This document shows, one piece after another, positions 36,678-47,243 of a stretch of 64,000 nt of DNA (position 1 is the first letter of the stretch; every line of letters begins with the position of its first letter). The position numbers and the translations under genes are program-made. Source of the DNA: Sulfurospirillum deleyianum DSM 6946 (lineage in GTDB: Bacteria; Campylobacterota; Campylobacteria; Campylobacterales; Sulfurospirillaceae); assembly GCF_000024885.1 (NCBI RefSeq), contig NC_013512.1, positions 992,001 to 1,056,000 of the forward strand. Direction: 5' to 3'. The notes under the pieces are model-generated. The model was not told the DNA's origin, searched no databases, and saw nothing but the letters and a program-made list of their open reading frames with translations.

Positions 36678-37665
36678 CGTTCAAACAGACGATACCTTGA
36701 ATGTTAAAGTAGGCGGAGACCTTAGTGTTGAGTCTCAACGAGATAGTAGCTCCTCTAACTCCAAAGGGTTTAATGTGAGTGTCAGTGCCTCTTTAGGGAA
36801 TGATAAAGACTACACCAGTAGTTCACGTGCACAACAAAATGCACTTAACAACACGGTAGGTGCTAGAGTAGGAGATGGACTTGGCAGTACAGGGGCAAGT
36901 TACGGTGCCAATGCAGGAACCACTCAAAGTAAACAAACCGTACTGACCTCTCTTACAGGCGATAAAGTTAATATCGAAGTTGAAAACAACACCCACATCA
37001 AAGGTGCACTCATCGCAGCAGGAGAGACCAATGAACAAGGAGCGTTTGAAGACAATGGAAATCTTAACTTAACAACAGATACCTTAACCTTCGCCAACTC
37101 TACCAATTCTCAGTACAACTCAAGCAACGCTTACAGTGTGGGAACAAACATAGGTTATGGTGATACTAAAGATGCCAAACCAACTACCAATGAAAGTGGT
37201 ACACATATTAACTCCTCATCTTTATCACTTTCTAACCAAATGGGCTACTCCAGCTCTAAAACCTTAGCAACGGTAGGTGAAGGTGCTTTACATGTAAACG
37301 ATACAGACAACTCCGATGAGCTTACTAGACTTAACCGTGATACCACAAAAGTCAATAAAGAGCTTTACTCTGGCAGTACAGGTACTTCGGTGACTGCTAT
37401 GTTAGATCATAGGTTGTTAACGGAAGATGGAAGGAAGCTCATAGCTCAAGACTTTGTAAAAACAGGTATGTTGCTTGATACCATCAACCAAGTTGTGAGT
37501 AATCAAACCGTAGGTCTCTCTGAATTTGGTGCAGAGCTTAGAAAAAGAGAAATCACTTACGAAACTGTCAAAGAGAGAATTGCACAAGATAAAGACCTAG
37601 CTGCAGCGCTTAATTCTCCTGCATACACCGATGAACAAAAAAAAGCAATTACAAACGGCATAACA
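36650..37665 (+). pseudogene. TpsA (filamentous haemagglutinin/CdiA-like) middle fragment
   Basis: Part of a large two-partner secretion exoprotein: beta-helix-type sequence (VQTDDTLNVKVGGDLSVESQ) and a haemagglutinin-like region rich in Ser/Asn/Thr. The N-terminal TPS signal domain is lost to the deletion at the left. On the right the frame is cut at 37665 by a complete IS21. Restoring the sequence by removing the IS and one 8-bp duplication joins this frame directly to 39776. A palindrome CTTTACATGTAAAC lies at 37286-37299. Confidence 0.82.
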
Positions 37666-37723
37666 TGTCAAGGGCGGAGTTAAATTCAGCAGTTTTTTCG
37701 TAAAAAAATTACGAAACGTAACC

Positions 37724-39642
<1,919 letters not shown>

Positions 39643-39775
39643 CTGTCTCCTTTCAATATATTTGAAAAAAGACTTTAGCAGAACTAATCTGCTCATTTAA
39701 GCTTTTGGTTGTAAAAACTACTTTTTAGCAGCTTTTTATACTGCCCATTTTAACTCCGCCCTTGACAGCATAACA

Positions 39776-40702
39776 CAACAAGTCATGATAGAATTAGGCT
39801 ATAAACCAATAGAGAATGTACTCATAGCCACAACAGAACTAGGACGTGATGGATACCAAATTAAAGGATTCTTTTCATTGGAAACAGGAAAAGCATACAT
39901 GAATGACTTTTACAATAACAGCAATGCTGATCTTCTAACTACAGCAGGAACTGAAACACAAAGAGCCATCGATGCGCAAGAAGGTTCAAAGTTTGATCAA
40001 AGTAAAGAGTACAGAGATGCCAGAAGTGAGTACTCTCAAAACTTTGGAAGTAACATTGCAAGTTACGCTGACTTTGCACTGTACTTTACTGGACAAGGTA
40101 GTCTTTCAACTGGATCAAATTCGATAAGCACATCATCACAGACGCTAGCTAATAATGCTGAGTTTGCTGGGTTGAATAAAGAGTTGGGGGATAATAGTAT
40201 CAATAAAATTGATGTTCTTATTAAAGCTTTTGATGGAAAAACAAGATTTGGTACGGCTTATTTTTATATTGATGGCGAACAACAACCTCGTGTTGTGAGA
40301 GTTACATCAGGAAATGAAAATCCTGATCCTAAACAAAAAGATAAAGGACCAACGCCTGCAGGTACATATACAATAGACCCAGCCAAAGCACAAAATATGA
40401 GCTTAATTGATAGAATTTTGGGGCGAGATCAAGGAGCCAATGAGATGAGTAACGTCAATCTTTTTCTTAAAAAAGGTCCAAATATTATAAGCTCATATGG
40501 AGATTGGGGCGATTTCCGAGTTATTCTTGAACCTATCACAACAACCGATACATTTGGAAGAACACAAATGTATTTGCACGGTGGAGAAAAGGATGGTTCT
40601 GCTGGATGTATTGATTGTGGAGAAACGCCAAATCAATGGATATTAAAAGAAATTCGAGATACAACGATTCAAATTCCTGTGGAAATTAAATATGACAAAT
40701 AA
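39776..40702 (+). pseudogene. TpsA C-terminal part with L,D-transpeptidase-like (Tlde1/DUF2778-like) toxin domain
   Basis: Continues the TpsA frame after the IS21 insertion (Q-Q-V-M-I-E). About 120 residues of stalk end precede a C-terminal domain with KGPTPAGTYTI and LHGGEKDGSAGCIDCG. The latter is the HGG-x(4)-S-x-GC signature of YkuD-like L,D-transpeptidases and of the DUF2778/Tlde1 toxins, which alter peptidoglycan. Catalytic Cys (in SAGCI) and His are present. As it stands, an internal ATG at 39785 could give a 305-residue cytosolic product without export. An immunity candidate starts inside its last codons. Confidence 0.8.
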
Positions 40703-41111
40703 GCTGATTTTACTCAGAAAAATATGGCTCTTATCTGATTTACTAATAAGTTTTATTGTTAGTTTTATTATTGTTAGCTATTTGGAAAAGCATAAAGGGT
40801 TTGATGACCCTCGTATGCTTCTTTTGTTTTTATTGCCAATAGTAATATCATGGATTTATTTTATTATTTATCCATCATATGGAGAAATCTTATTAAAATT
40901 TATATCAATTTTTATTGGTTATTTAATTGGAAGCCAATTTTGGAAAGATGAAATAGATAGTATGTCTTCTCTTTTAATTTTACTCGAAAATTCAAAATTC
41001 TATATAGCAATATTTTTCAATTTCATTTTTATTTTACTAAATTGGATTTTTGCACAAATTATATTGAAGGTTATTCGCTATTTTAGAGGTAAAAAGGACA
41101 GGCTACTTTAA
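40692..41111 (+). CDS. Polytopic membrane protein, probable immunity protein to the TpsA toxin
   Basis: A 139-residue protein with four predicted membrane helices (for example LLISFIVSFIIVSYL and FYIAIFFNFIFILLNWIF). Its ATG lies inside the last codons of the toxin (11-nt overlap), as usual for toxin/immunity pairs. The last residues KKDRLL are read from a GGACAGGCTACTTT element, so the native C-terminus may be lost. A membrane location suits defence against a toxin acting in the periplasm. Confidence 0.62.
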   Translation: MTNKLILLRKIWLLSDLLISFIVSFIIVSYLEKHKGFDDPRMLLLFLLPIVISWIYFIIYPSYGEILLKFISIFIGYLIGSQFWKDEIDSMSSLLILLENSKFYIAIFFNFIFILLNWIFAQIILKVIRYFRGKKDRLL

Positions 41112-41112
41112 A
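41089..41112 (+). repeat. REP-like element GGACAGGCTACTTT, copy C
   Basis: Supplies the last codons and stop of the membrane immunity candidate (KKDRLL), just as copy A ends the 107-aa effector fragment (KRDRLL). Confidence 0.6.
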
Positions 41113-41161
41113 TGATGAAAAATGATCTTGGAATAAATCCAACTGTAATTGAGCAAAGCAA

Positions 41162-41314
41162 ATGAAAAAAGTATTTTATTTTCTAATTATTGTATTTTGT
41201 ATTTATGCAGTGTTTATATTTCGTATGACGTATGCATACAAATTTTATAATGAGAGCAGAAATAAAGGGGACAGTTTCCACCTTTCTCCTCCCTTAAATT
41301 CTATCAATTTCTGA
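41162..41314 (+). pseudogene. Small membrane-anchored ORF (50 aa), cut by REP-like sequence
   Basis: MKKVFYFLIIVFCIYAVFIF is a signal anchor; from about residue 37 the frame is foreign (NKGDSFHLSPP) because of the AAAGGGGACAG sequence. Could be the start of a second immunity gene. Weak evidence. Confidence 0.35.
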
Positions 41315-41316
41315 CT

Positions 41317-41421
41317 TTAAGCCACTTTTTGTTCATCGTGTTTTAGAAACCTATTCATCTCATAAACTTGTTTATTTTTAAACAGTGAAAATGCAATGAC
41401 TACCATTTTACGCATCACAGG
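41317..41421 (-). pseudogene. C-terminal remnant of an IS110-like transposase
   Basis: Minus-strand frame ending PVMRKMVVIAFSLFKNKQ and on to a stop, resembling the conserved tail of IS110/IS116/IS902 transposases. Only about 34 codons remain. Confidence 0.4.
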
Positions 41422-41502
41422 ATAAAATAGAGATTGTATTGAAAAAAAGAAAGCAGAAATACGAGCTAGAAAAATTCAAAAACCATCTCCCAGAAGACAC
41501 CG

Positions 41503-41691
41503 ATGCAGATGAATATAAAAGCAAAAAAAAGCAAAATGTTTGAAAAAAATATTGTCTCAATTGTTGATCAAACAGAGCTCATGGAAATAAATCATATTAT
41601 TCAAAGCCGCAAGGATACACCTACAGATAGCTATATTGAACTTGATACTATGATAAAGAGAGTAAACAATAATCGCAAAAAAGTTAAGTAA
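41503..41691 (+). CDS. Short unassigned ORF (62 aa)
   Basis: Hydrophilic, Lys-rich peptide (KNIVSIVDQTELMEINHIIQ). No good ribosome-binding site and no family recognised. The preceding DNA has another open frame (KYELEKFKNHLPEDTDADEY) that may be part of the same decayed gene. Low confidence that it is expressed. Confidence 0.25.
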   Translation: MQMNIKAKKSKMFEKNIVSIVDQTELMEINHIIQSRKDTPTDSYIELDTMIKRVNNNRKKVK

Positions 41692-41747
41692 TCTCTTCTT
41701 TACAACTTACATTTCTCCTCAATGATAAATCGTATAGTCCTTTATAA

Positions 41748-41776
41748 TTGACAAAAAAATACAATAGTCGTATAAT
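41748..41776 (+). promoter_or_regulatory. Consensus sigma-70 promoter of the toxin-antitoxin pair
   Basis: TTGACA (41748-41753), 17-nt spacer, TATAAT (41771-41776): a perfect match. TCGTATA occurs both before the -35 and overlapping the -10 and could be an operator for the HTH antitoxin. AAGGAG at 41787-41792 precedes the ATG. Confidence 0.75.
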
Positions 41777-41797
41777 TTTACTAAAAAAGGAGTTCCA

Positions 41798-42181
41798 ATG
41801 AAAGCAAAAGAAATCGCTGACATTTTTGGTGTTCCTCAATCGACTTTAAATGAATGGAAAAAAGAAGGGCATTCTAAAAAGGCATTGGCTGATTTTTTAA
41901 CCAATGTCGATAAAGAATCTATTCTAAAATTATACAAGTCCGCTACAGCTTATGATATGCTTGTAGCAACGGTCAATGCTTCCATTGGAAATGAAAGTAA
42001 GCATCTTGGTGCAAATGATATTAAAAAGCTTCTTATGGGAAAAACACCTGAGCAACCTATTGAAAAATATGCTCTTGATATTATCAAAACAGAAGCGCTG
42101 AAAGAAGAAATTGAAGATTTTGCAATGCACTTTAAAATACCAATGAAAAAAGTACATAAAGTCCTACATTATGGATATTAA
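41798..42181 (+). CDS. Helix-turn-helix antitoxin partner of the AbiEii-like toxin
   Basis: A 127-residue protein with an N-terminal HTH (KEIADIFGVPQSTLNEWKKEG) suited to autorepression of the promoter just upstream. The C-terminal half is helical and presumably contacts or counters the toxin. Overlaps the toxin gene by 11 nt. Antitoxin role is inferred from order and size; it is not a close match to the classical AbiEi. Confidence 0.68.
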   Translation: MKAKEIADIFGVPQSTLNEWKKEGHSKKALADFLTNVDKESILKLYKSATAYDMLVATVNASIGNESKHLGANDIKKLLMGKTPEQPIEKYALDIIKTEALKEEIEDFAMHFKIPMKKVHKVLHYGY

Positions 42182-42983
42182 AAGACATGAATTTATTCTA
42201 GCAACCTATGCAAAACAAATTAAAGCACTAAATGATTTACTCTTTGAGTGTAAAAAGCTTCTACCCAATAATGACCTTTCATTTATGAGATTTGGCGGTG
42301 GCACTGCATTAGCAATTTATCATTTTCAACATCGAAAAAGTTTTGATATTGATTTATTCGTGACTGATCCCCAAGTACTTAATTACCTAAGCCCAAAGCA
42401 TTGGTTAGAAGATTCACCTCTGTTTAACACTGGAAAATATATAGATCTTGCCAATCATATCAGGTTGCTAACGAAAGAAAATATCAAAATTGATCTTTTG
42501 GTATCTCAAGATTTTATAGGTAATGTGATTATCGATGATAGTCGTGCTTTCTTCCATGAAAAGATTTACGTTGAAAGTTTAGAAGATATCTTGGCAAAGA
42601 AAATTGTTTATAGAAAAGATCAAAATAAATCAAGGGATATTATCGATTTAGGCGTTGCGCTTCACCATGACAGGTTGATTTTCGATAAGCTTTTAAACTC
42701 TGAGGCTGTTACGCTCCAAGATTTTTCTGATTTACATGGTGCATTGACACAACTTGATATTCAGAGATATCTAGATGAAATCGACTTCGTTGAGCCTATC
42801 GAATCTTATTTGGATGTTGCAAAAAATGCACCTGCTAAAATTAAAGAAGCGTTGATCAATATATTCAAAAAGCATGATGTAGAAGATTATACTTTAGCAG
42901 AAAAAGCAGATCAAGCAAAAGAAAAAGTTTATACCTTAAATGAAGTGATAGATGAACTTGAATTATTTAAAAATAGTAAATAA
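42171..42983 (+). CDS. AbiEii/AbiGii-family nucleotidyltransferase toxin
   Basis: A 270-residue DUF1814-type nucleotidyltransferase: FGGGTALAIYHF followed by RKSFDIDLFV (the GS..DxD-like motif) and DILAKKIVYRKDQNKSRDIIDL downstream. Related MenT/AbiEii toxins transfer nucleotides to RNA and stop growth. Placed second in the operon after its antitoxin; part of the accessory region, and may serve in phage defence or stabilise the island. Confidence 0.85.
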   Translation: MDIKRHEFILATYAKQIKALNDLLFECKKLLPNNDLSFMRFGGGTALAIYHFQHRKSFDIDLFVTDPQVLNYLSPKHWLEDSPLFNTGKYIDLANHIRLLTKENIKIDLLVSQDFIGNVIIDDSRAFFHEKIYVESLEDILAKKIVYRKDQNKSRDIIDLGVALHHDRLIFDKLLNSEAVTLQDFSDLHGALTQLDIQRYLDEIDFVEPIESYLDVAKNAPAKIKEALINIFKKHDVEDYTLAEKADQAKEKVYTLNEVIDELELFKNSK

Positions 42984-43237
42984 AAAGATATTTATAAAGC
43001 TCAATAATCAGATTAAAGACTAATTTTAGTATAATCAACGAGGTGGAATACAGTGTACTTTATTTTTAGCGGTACTGATTACGGTACTACAGTTATATAA
43101 CAAGGGCAAAAGGCTTATAATTAGGGATTTATTTAATTTCTTTGAGTCCGGCCTCAGTACCACCCTAACTCCCTAAAATACGATATTCCCAACCTTAAAC
43201 TTTACTGGTGTCAATGAGGTGTCAATAATTGTCAAAA
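42984..43237. other. Intergenic region between toxin gene and integrase remnant
   Basis: Contains AGTATAAT (about 43029) as a possible -10, a GTACTGATTACGGTAC inverted repeat (about 43069-43084), and GAGTCCGGCCTCAGTACCACC (about 43145), which resembles the T-arm and 3' end of a tRNA. That last match could be an old attachment site. No complete tRNA folds. Confidence 0.3.
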
Positions 43238-43545
43238 TCATGCAATTATTTTGCTGATATCAACGGTTATTGTTCCCGTATAATGATTTCGATTAACTTC
43301 ATCCATTTCATGTCCCATTTGATGAAGAATCCAATCAAGAGGCAAGCCAAATTGCTTTAGCATTGTATTATGCGTTCGCCTCATTTTTTGCAAACCACCA
43401 CCGTCTACAATATGAAGCTTTTTACACAATTCTTGAATAGATTGCGTAATGCTTGTTTCACTAAAATAGGGTTTGCCCTCTTTTGAATGAAACACAAAGG
43501 TTGAAAGCCCTGTTAGCTGTCTTTGTGCAAGAAGCGCTTGCTTAG
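43238..43545 (-). pseudogene. Tyrosine recombinase (integrase) C-terminal remnant
   Basis: Reads QLTGLSTFVFHSKEG to start with, then KMRRTHNTML (catalytic R..H), LDWILHQMGHE (H) and NHYTGTI (catalytic Tyr): the end of a phage-type integrase. The N-terminal and core-binding parts are absent; upstream DNA is in another frame. Marks the right border of the accessory region. Confidence 0.7.
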
Positions 43546-43638
43546 ATTATCATTTCCAAAATTAATAGAAATGGTTTCATTGAAGTCTATGTTGTAGCTA
43601 TTGGTGAGAGGGATAAACTTAAAGTTTATGAAGAGGTT

Positions 43639-44850
43639 TTACACCTCTTCTTTAAACGTATACCCCGCTTCATTAAGGAGTTTTCGAATCTCCTCTTGAT
43701 GTTCATGTCCTTTGGTCTCTAGCATAATGGTAATTTGTGCGTCACCATAGGAGAGTTTCGTTGAAAAACGATCATAATCAATCTGAATAATATTAGCATT
43801 CGCATTTTTAAAGAGATCTGTCAGACGCATCAGTGAGCCTGGCTTGTCGATAAGTGTAATGACCAACTTCATTTTTCGGTGTGATTTAATCAAACCTTTT
43901 TCAATGATAATCGAGAGCATTTGCACATCAATGTTCCCACCGCTTAAAACTGCCCCGATTTTAGTCTCTTTACTAAAAGGAAATTTTTGATGCATAATCG
44001 CTGCCACACTCGCAGCTCCACCACCTTCAACGACTAGTTTTTGACGCTCTAACAAAAATAAAATAGCCGCAGCTATCTCCTCTTCATCCACCGTAACCAC
44101 TTCATCCACACACTCTAAAATATGCACTAAATTAGATTCGCTTACATCACGTACGGCGATACCATCAGCGATGGTGCGTACACTTTTGGAGTTAATGGCT
44201 TTTTTGGCATGAAAGGATTGACACATTGCAGGTGCTCCTGCGGCATTCACACCAATGATTTTAATCTTAGGGTCAATCTGTTTAATAGCAGATGCCATAC
44301 CGCTAATGAGCCCTCCTCCACCAATAGGAATCACGACCACATCTAAATCATTGATTTCATCAATCATCTCTAAAGCAATGGTTCCCTGCCCTGCAATCAC
44401 TTTTTCATCTTCAAAAGGGTGAATAAACGTCAGTCCATGCTCTTTGGCGTAGGTGAGCGCATAGGCATAGGCTTCATCGTAATTATCGCCATGCAAAATA
44501 ACTTCAGCACCTAAGGCTTTGGTACCTGAAACTTTCAGAAGAGGTGTTGCCTCAGGCATTACGATGGTTGCTGAAATGCCAAAACTACGAGCACTATACC
44601 CTACACCTTGCGCATGATTTCCCGCACTTGCGGCGATGACACCTTTTTGGCGTTCTTCTTCACTCAAAGAAGCGATTTTATTGTAGGCTCCTCGAAGTTT
44701 ATACGCACCTGTAATTTGCAAATTCTCTTTTTTTAGATAGACTTGAGCTCCAACTTCTTCGCTTAAAAGGGGTGCGAGAGCACAAGGAGTATTGGTGATG
44801 ATATGGCTGATTTGTCGTTTGGCTTGTATTATTTCACTAAGAGGGATCAC
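43639..44850 (-). CDS. ilvA: Threonine ammonia-lyase, TdcB/IlvA short form with ACT domain
   Basis: PLP enzyme (403 residues) converting threonine to 2-oxobutanoate for isoleucine synthesis. The PLP-binding Lys lies in ITGAYKLRGAYN, the phosphate loop in IGGGGLISGM, and a C-terminal ACT domain starts near KMKLVITLIDKPGSL. I place the start at GTG 44850, which overlaps the stop of the CoA-binding gene (GTGA) behind AAAGG. A longer frame to 44928 would bury deeply in that gene and gives an atypical N-terminus. The last codons form a hairpin with downstream DNA (GAAGAGGTGTAAAACCTCTTC). Confidence 0.92.
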   Translation of the reverse strand: MIPLSEIIQAKRQISHIITNTPCALAPLLSEEVGAQVYLKKENLQITGAYKLRGAYNKIASLSEEERQKGVIAASAGNHAQGVGYSARSFGISATIVMPEATPLLKVSGTKALGAEVILHGDNYDEAYAYALTYAKEHGLTFIHPFEDEKVIAGQGTIALEMIDEINDLDVVVIPIGGGGLISGMASAIKQIDPKIKIIGVNAAGAPAMCQSFHAKKAINSKSVRTIADGIAVRDVSESNLVHILECVDEVVTVDEEEIAAAILFLLERQKLVVEGGGAASVAAIMHQKFPFSKETKIGAVLSGGNIDVQMLSIIIEKGLIKSHRKMKLVITLIDKPGSLMRLTDLFKNANANIIQIDYDRFSTKLSYGDAQITIMLETKGHEHQEEIRKLLNEAGYTFKEEV

Positions 44851-45281
44851 TTCATTAACCTTTCGTATTCTACTTTTGTACATCGATTTTGAATGGCTAT
44901 TAGCCCATGCTCTTTTGCTTTTTCGCATGCGTCATTGTTCACAATGCCAAGCTGTAACCAAAACACTTTTACACCACCTTTGTGTAACACTTCTTCTAAT
45001 AAACTCTCCGCAATGGCAGGTTTACGAAACATATCCACCATATCCACTTGCTCTGGAATGTCTAAAAGACTTCGGTACACTTTCTCTCCTAAAATCGTCT
45101 CTTCTTTAGGATAGACGGGGTAGATTTTAAACCCTTTTTCTTGCAAATAACGTGCTACTTTATGGCTATCTTTAGTTGGATCAGGTGAGAGTCCAATAAT
45201 GGCAATGCTTTTGCACATCGAAAAAATATCTTTAATGCTTCCATCGTCGGGCATTTTAATGTTTGAAATTTCACATTCCAT
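44847..45281 (-). CDS. CoA-binding-domain protein (YccU type)
   Basis: A 144-residue single Rossmann-type CoA-binding domain: KSIAIIGLSPDPTKDSHKVA (nucleotide loop), then IYPVYPKEETILGEKVYRSL and VFWLQLGIVN. Function in the cell is unknown for this family. ATG at 45281 follows AAGGAGCC. Co-transcribed with ilvA. Confidence 0.85.
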   Translation of the reverse strand: MECEISNIKMPDDGSIKDIFSMCKSIAIIGLSPDPTKDSHKVARYLQEKGFKIYPVYPKEETILGEKVYRSLLDIPEQVDMVDMFRKPAIAESLLEEVLHKGGVKVFWLQLGIVNNDACEKAKEHGLIAIQNRCTKVEYERLMK

Positions 45282-45361
45282 TTTGGCTCCTTAAAATAAA
45301 TTAAGCCAAAAGTGTAGCACTTCATAGCTTTTATTGGGATTATCTTTTTTACATGTAAAGA

Positions 45362-46465
45362 CTAATGACGCTTTAAAATGACCCCAGATTCGAGATGCTC
45401 GGTATTGGGAAATTGATCAAACAGGGCAAAATGCTCAATAGTGTAGTTTTGGCATAACACCTCCAAATCACGCTTGAGCGTTTGGGGGTTACAGGAGATG
45501 TAAATGATGTTCTCAAAGCGAGAGATAAACGCCAAACTCTTCTCATCCATACCCGAACGAGGAGGGTCAACAAAAACATGCGAAAAGGCATAATCGTCTA
45601 AATTCATGCCCGCCAAACGGTTAAAGGTACGCTCTTTATTGAGCGCAGAAGTAAGCTCCTCCGCACTAAGCCGTAAAAAGGTAATGTTAGAGACATCGTT
45701 GAGTTCACAGTTTTTCAGCGCTGAGGCAATGGAAGTTTTTGAAATTTCTGTGGCAAGCACTTTGTTAAATTTTCCAGCCATGGGAAGGGTAAAATTGCCA
45801 TACCCGCAGTAGAGCTCTAACAAATCCTCACACGATTCAAGATGGCTTAATACCCAGCCAATCATGGTCTGATTCATCGTACGGTTGGGTTGGGAAAATC
45901 CTCCCTCGATGATGTGGTAGCGATAGCTTTTAGCTTCTAGTGCAAAACGCTCTTCAATAAAATCTTGACTGAGCACTTTTTTAATGCCACGACTGCGCCC
46001 AATCACAAAAATATTAAACACTTCTTCAAGCTTTTTAGCCTCTTTCTCCCACGCCTTATCTAAAGGTTTATGGTAAATGAGTGTGACTAAAAGATGCTCC
46101 GAAGAGCTTAAAAACTCAATAGCAAAGATGCGTTCACGAAGCACATCAACGCCTTCAATCGCTTTGAGTAATTTTGGCATCAGTGTGTCAATGCGCTCTT
46201 CTACTTTTGGACAAGCATCAATGCACACCGCTCTTTTTTTATCCATCGCTCCCATAGCATAATGAATTTTTTCTCCCTCCTTCCAAATACGAAACTCCGC
46301 CCGTCCACGGTAGTGTTCGCAAGCGGATTCAAAGAAGGTAAACTCTTTTACATGTAAAGGCTCAAACAAGGTTTTAATGGCAGTTTTTTTATGGGCAACT
46401 TGCGCCTGATAATCCAACGCATAGAGCGTACAGCTCCCACACTTTCCAAAATATGAACACTCCAT
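45362..46465 (-). CDS. trmA: tRNA (uracil-5-)-methyltransferase, TrmA family
   Basis: SAM-dependent enzyme making 5-methyluridine (T54) in tRNA. Methyltransferase motifs DLLELYCGYGNFTLP and HVFVDPPRSGMDEK, and the catalytic Cys in YISCNPQTL. Length 367 fits TrmA. N-terminal Cys cluster CSYFGKCGSC resembles RlmD-type proteins, so an rRNA target is a less likely alternative. ATG has GAGGG upstream. A TTACATGTAA palindrome follows the stop directly (45347-45360) and another lies inside the gene (46346). Confidence 0.85.
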   Translation of the reverse strand: MECSYFGKCGSCTLYALDYQAQVAHKKTAIKTLFEPLHVKEFTFFESACEHYRGRAEFRIWKEGEKIHYAMGAMDKKRAVCIDACPKVEERIDTLMPKLLKAIEGVDVLRERIFAIEFLSSSEHLLVTLIYHKPLDKAWEKEAKKLEEVFNIFVIGRSRGIKKVLSQDFIEERFALEAKSYRYHIIEGGFSQPNRTMNQTMIGWVLSHLESCEDLLELYCGYGNFTLPMAGKFNKVLATEISKTSIASALKNCELNDVSNITFLRLSAEELTSALNKERTFNRLAGMNLDDYAFSHVFVDPPRSGMDEKSLAFISRFENIIYISCNPQTLKRDLEVLCQNYTIEHFALFDQFPNTEHLESGVILKRH

Positions 46466-46505
46466 AAACCCTCTTTATGTATTATTTTATATAAAATTTT
46501 ATGTA

Positions 46506-47216
46506 TTAAAGCACGGCGCTTGAAAGTACACCAATGAGTCCACCAAAAACACCACCCCAAACGACCAACCAACCTAAGTGTTCTCTCATAAACTCTTGGA
46601 CAATTTCTTTGACCATTTGAGGGCTTAACTCACTCAGTCTCGCATCGATCATCTGCTCAACGGTTTGAAGCATATCGTTGCTGAGTGATGAATTTTTTAT
46701 ATTTTGTGCTATTTTTTGTTGAAATTCATTACTTTTTGATATCTCAACAATGGAGTTTTTGAGTTTTATACTAAACGGTTGACGAAGTCCTTCTAGGGCA
46801 CTTGCTCCTCCAAACATTCCTAGCATTCCTCCAAAAGAGGACTCCATAACGGTTTTAGTAAGCGCATCAAAAGCAGGACTCACATCCATTTCTTCGATGA
46901 TAGGTGTTAAATTAAGACCTTTTTCCTCTTTGGCAAAAAAGCTATCCAATTGCTCTTTGGTGAAGAATTGTGTCATCATTAAATTTTTAATGGACGTTTT
47001 AAAGGCTTCAAAACGAAGCTCAATCACTCCACTTCCATAGAAAAAAGGGACTTTTTCAAAGAGCATATGAATGGCAATTTGATTGGTGATGGCTCCTGAG
47101 AGCGCAAACAAGCCTGCTAGTAAACACCATTTGGCGTAGGGTTCTGGCAGGGCAAATGACAATAGTGTTATGACTATGCTTATTAAATTGGTTAACCAAC
47201 TTTTATCGAGTATCAT
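46506..47216 (-). CDS. DUF445-family membrane protein
   Basis: A 236-residue protein with N-terminal membrane helices (FALPEPYAKWCLLAGLFALS), the DUF445 signature ITNQIAIHMLFEKVPFFYGS, an amphipathic middle, and a C-terminal helix (LGWLVVWGGVFGGLIGVLSS). AAGGAG precedes the ATG. Function unknown in the family; some members are linked to envelope stability. Confidence 0.82.
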   Translation of the reverse strand: MILDKSWLTNLISIVITLLSFALPEPYAKWCLLAGLFALSGAITNQIAIHMLFEKVPFFYGSGVIELRFEAFKTSIKNLMMTQFFTKEQLDSFFAKEEKGLNLTPIIEEMDVSPAFDALTKTVMESSFGGMLGMFGGASALEGLRQPFSIKLKNSIVEISKSNEFQQKIAQNIKNSSLSNDMLQTVEQMIDARLSELSPQMVKEIVQEFMREHLGWLVVWGGVFGGLIGVLSSAVL

Positions 47217-47243
47217 CTCTTCTCCTTGTAAAAAATTGCGCCA

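Larger units (their letters stand above)
41112..41797. other. Accessory intergenic region with gene remnants
   Basis: About 690 nt holding a 50-codon membrane-anchored ORF, a partial REP-like sequence (41265), an IS110-like transposase tail, an unassigned 62-codon ORF, and the promoter of the toxin-antitoxin pair. No complete gene except possibly the small ORFs. Confidence 0.5.

Noticed and set aside
43145-43170. A tRNA gene near the integrase remnant
   Set aside because: Only a T-arm/3'-end-like stretch is present; no acceptor partner, D-arm or anticodon arm can be folded upstream.
44851-44928. Longer N-terminus for threonine ammonia-lyase
   Set aside because: It would overlap the upstream gene by 82 nt; GTG 44850 has a ribosome site and gives the usual length.
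45373-45591. Alternative frames inside trmA
   Set aside because: They lie wholly within a well-supported gene and lack ribosome sites.
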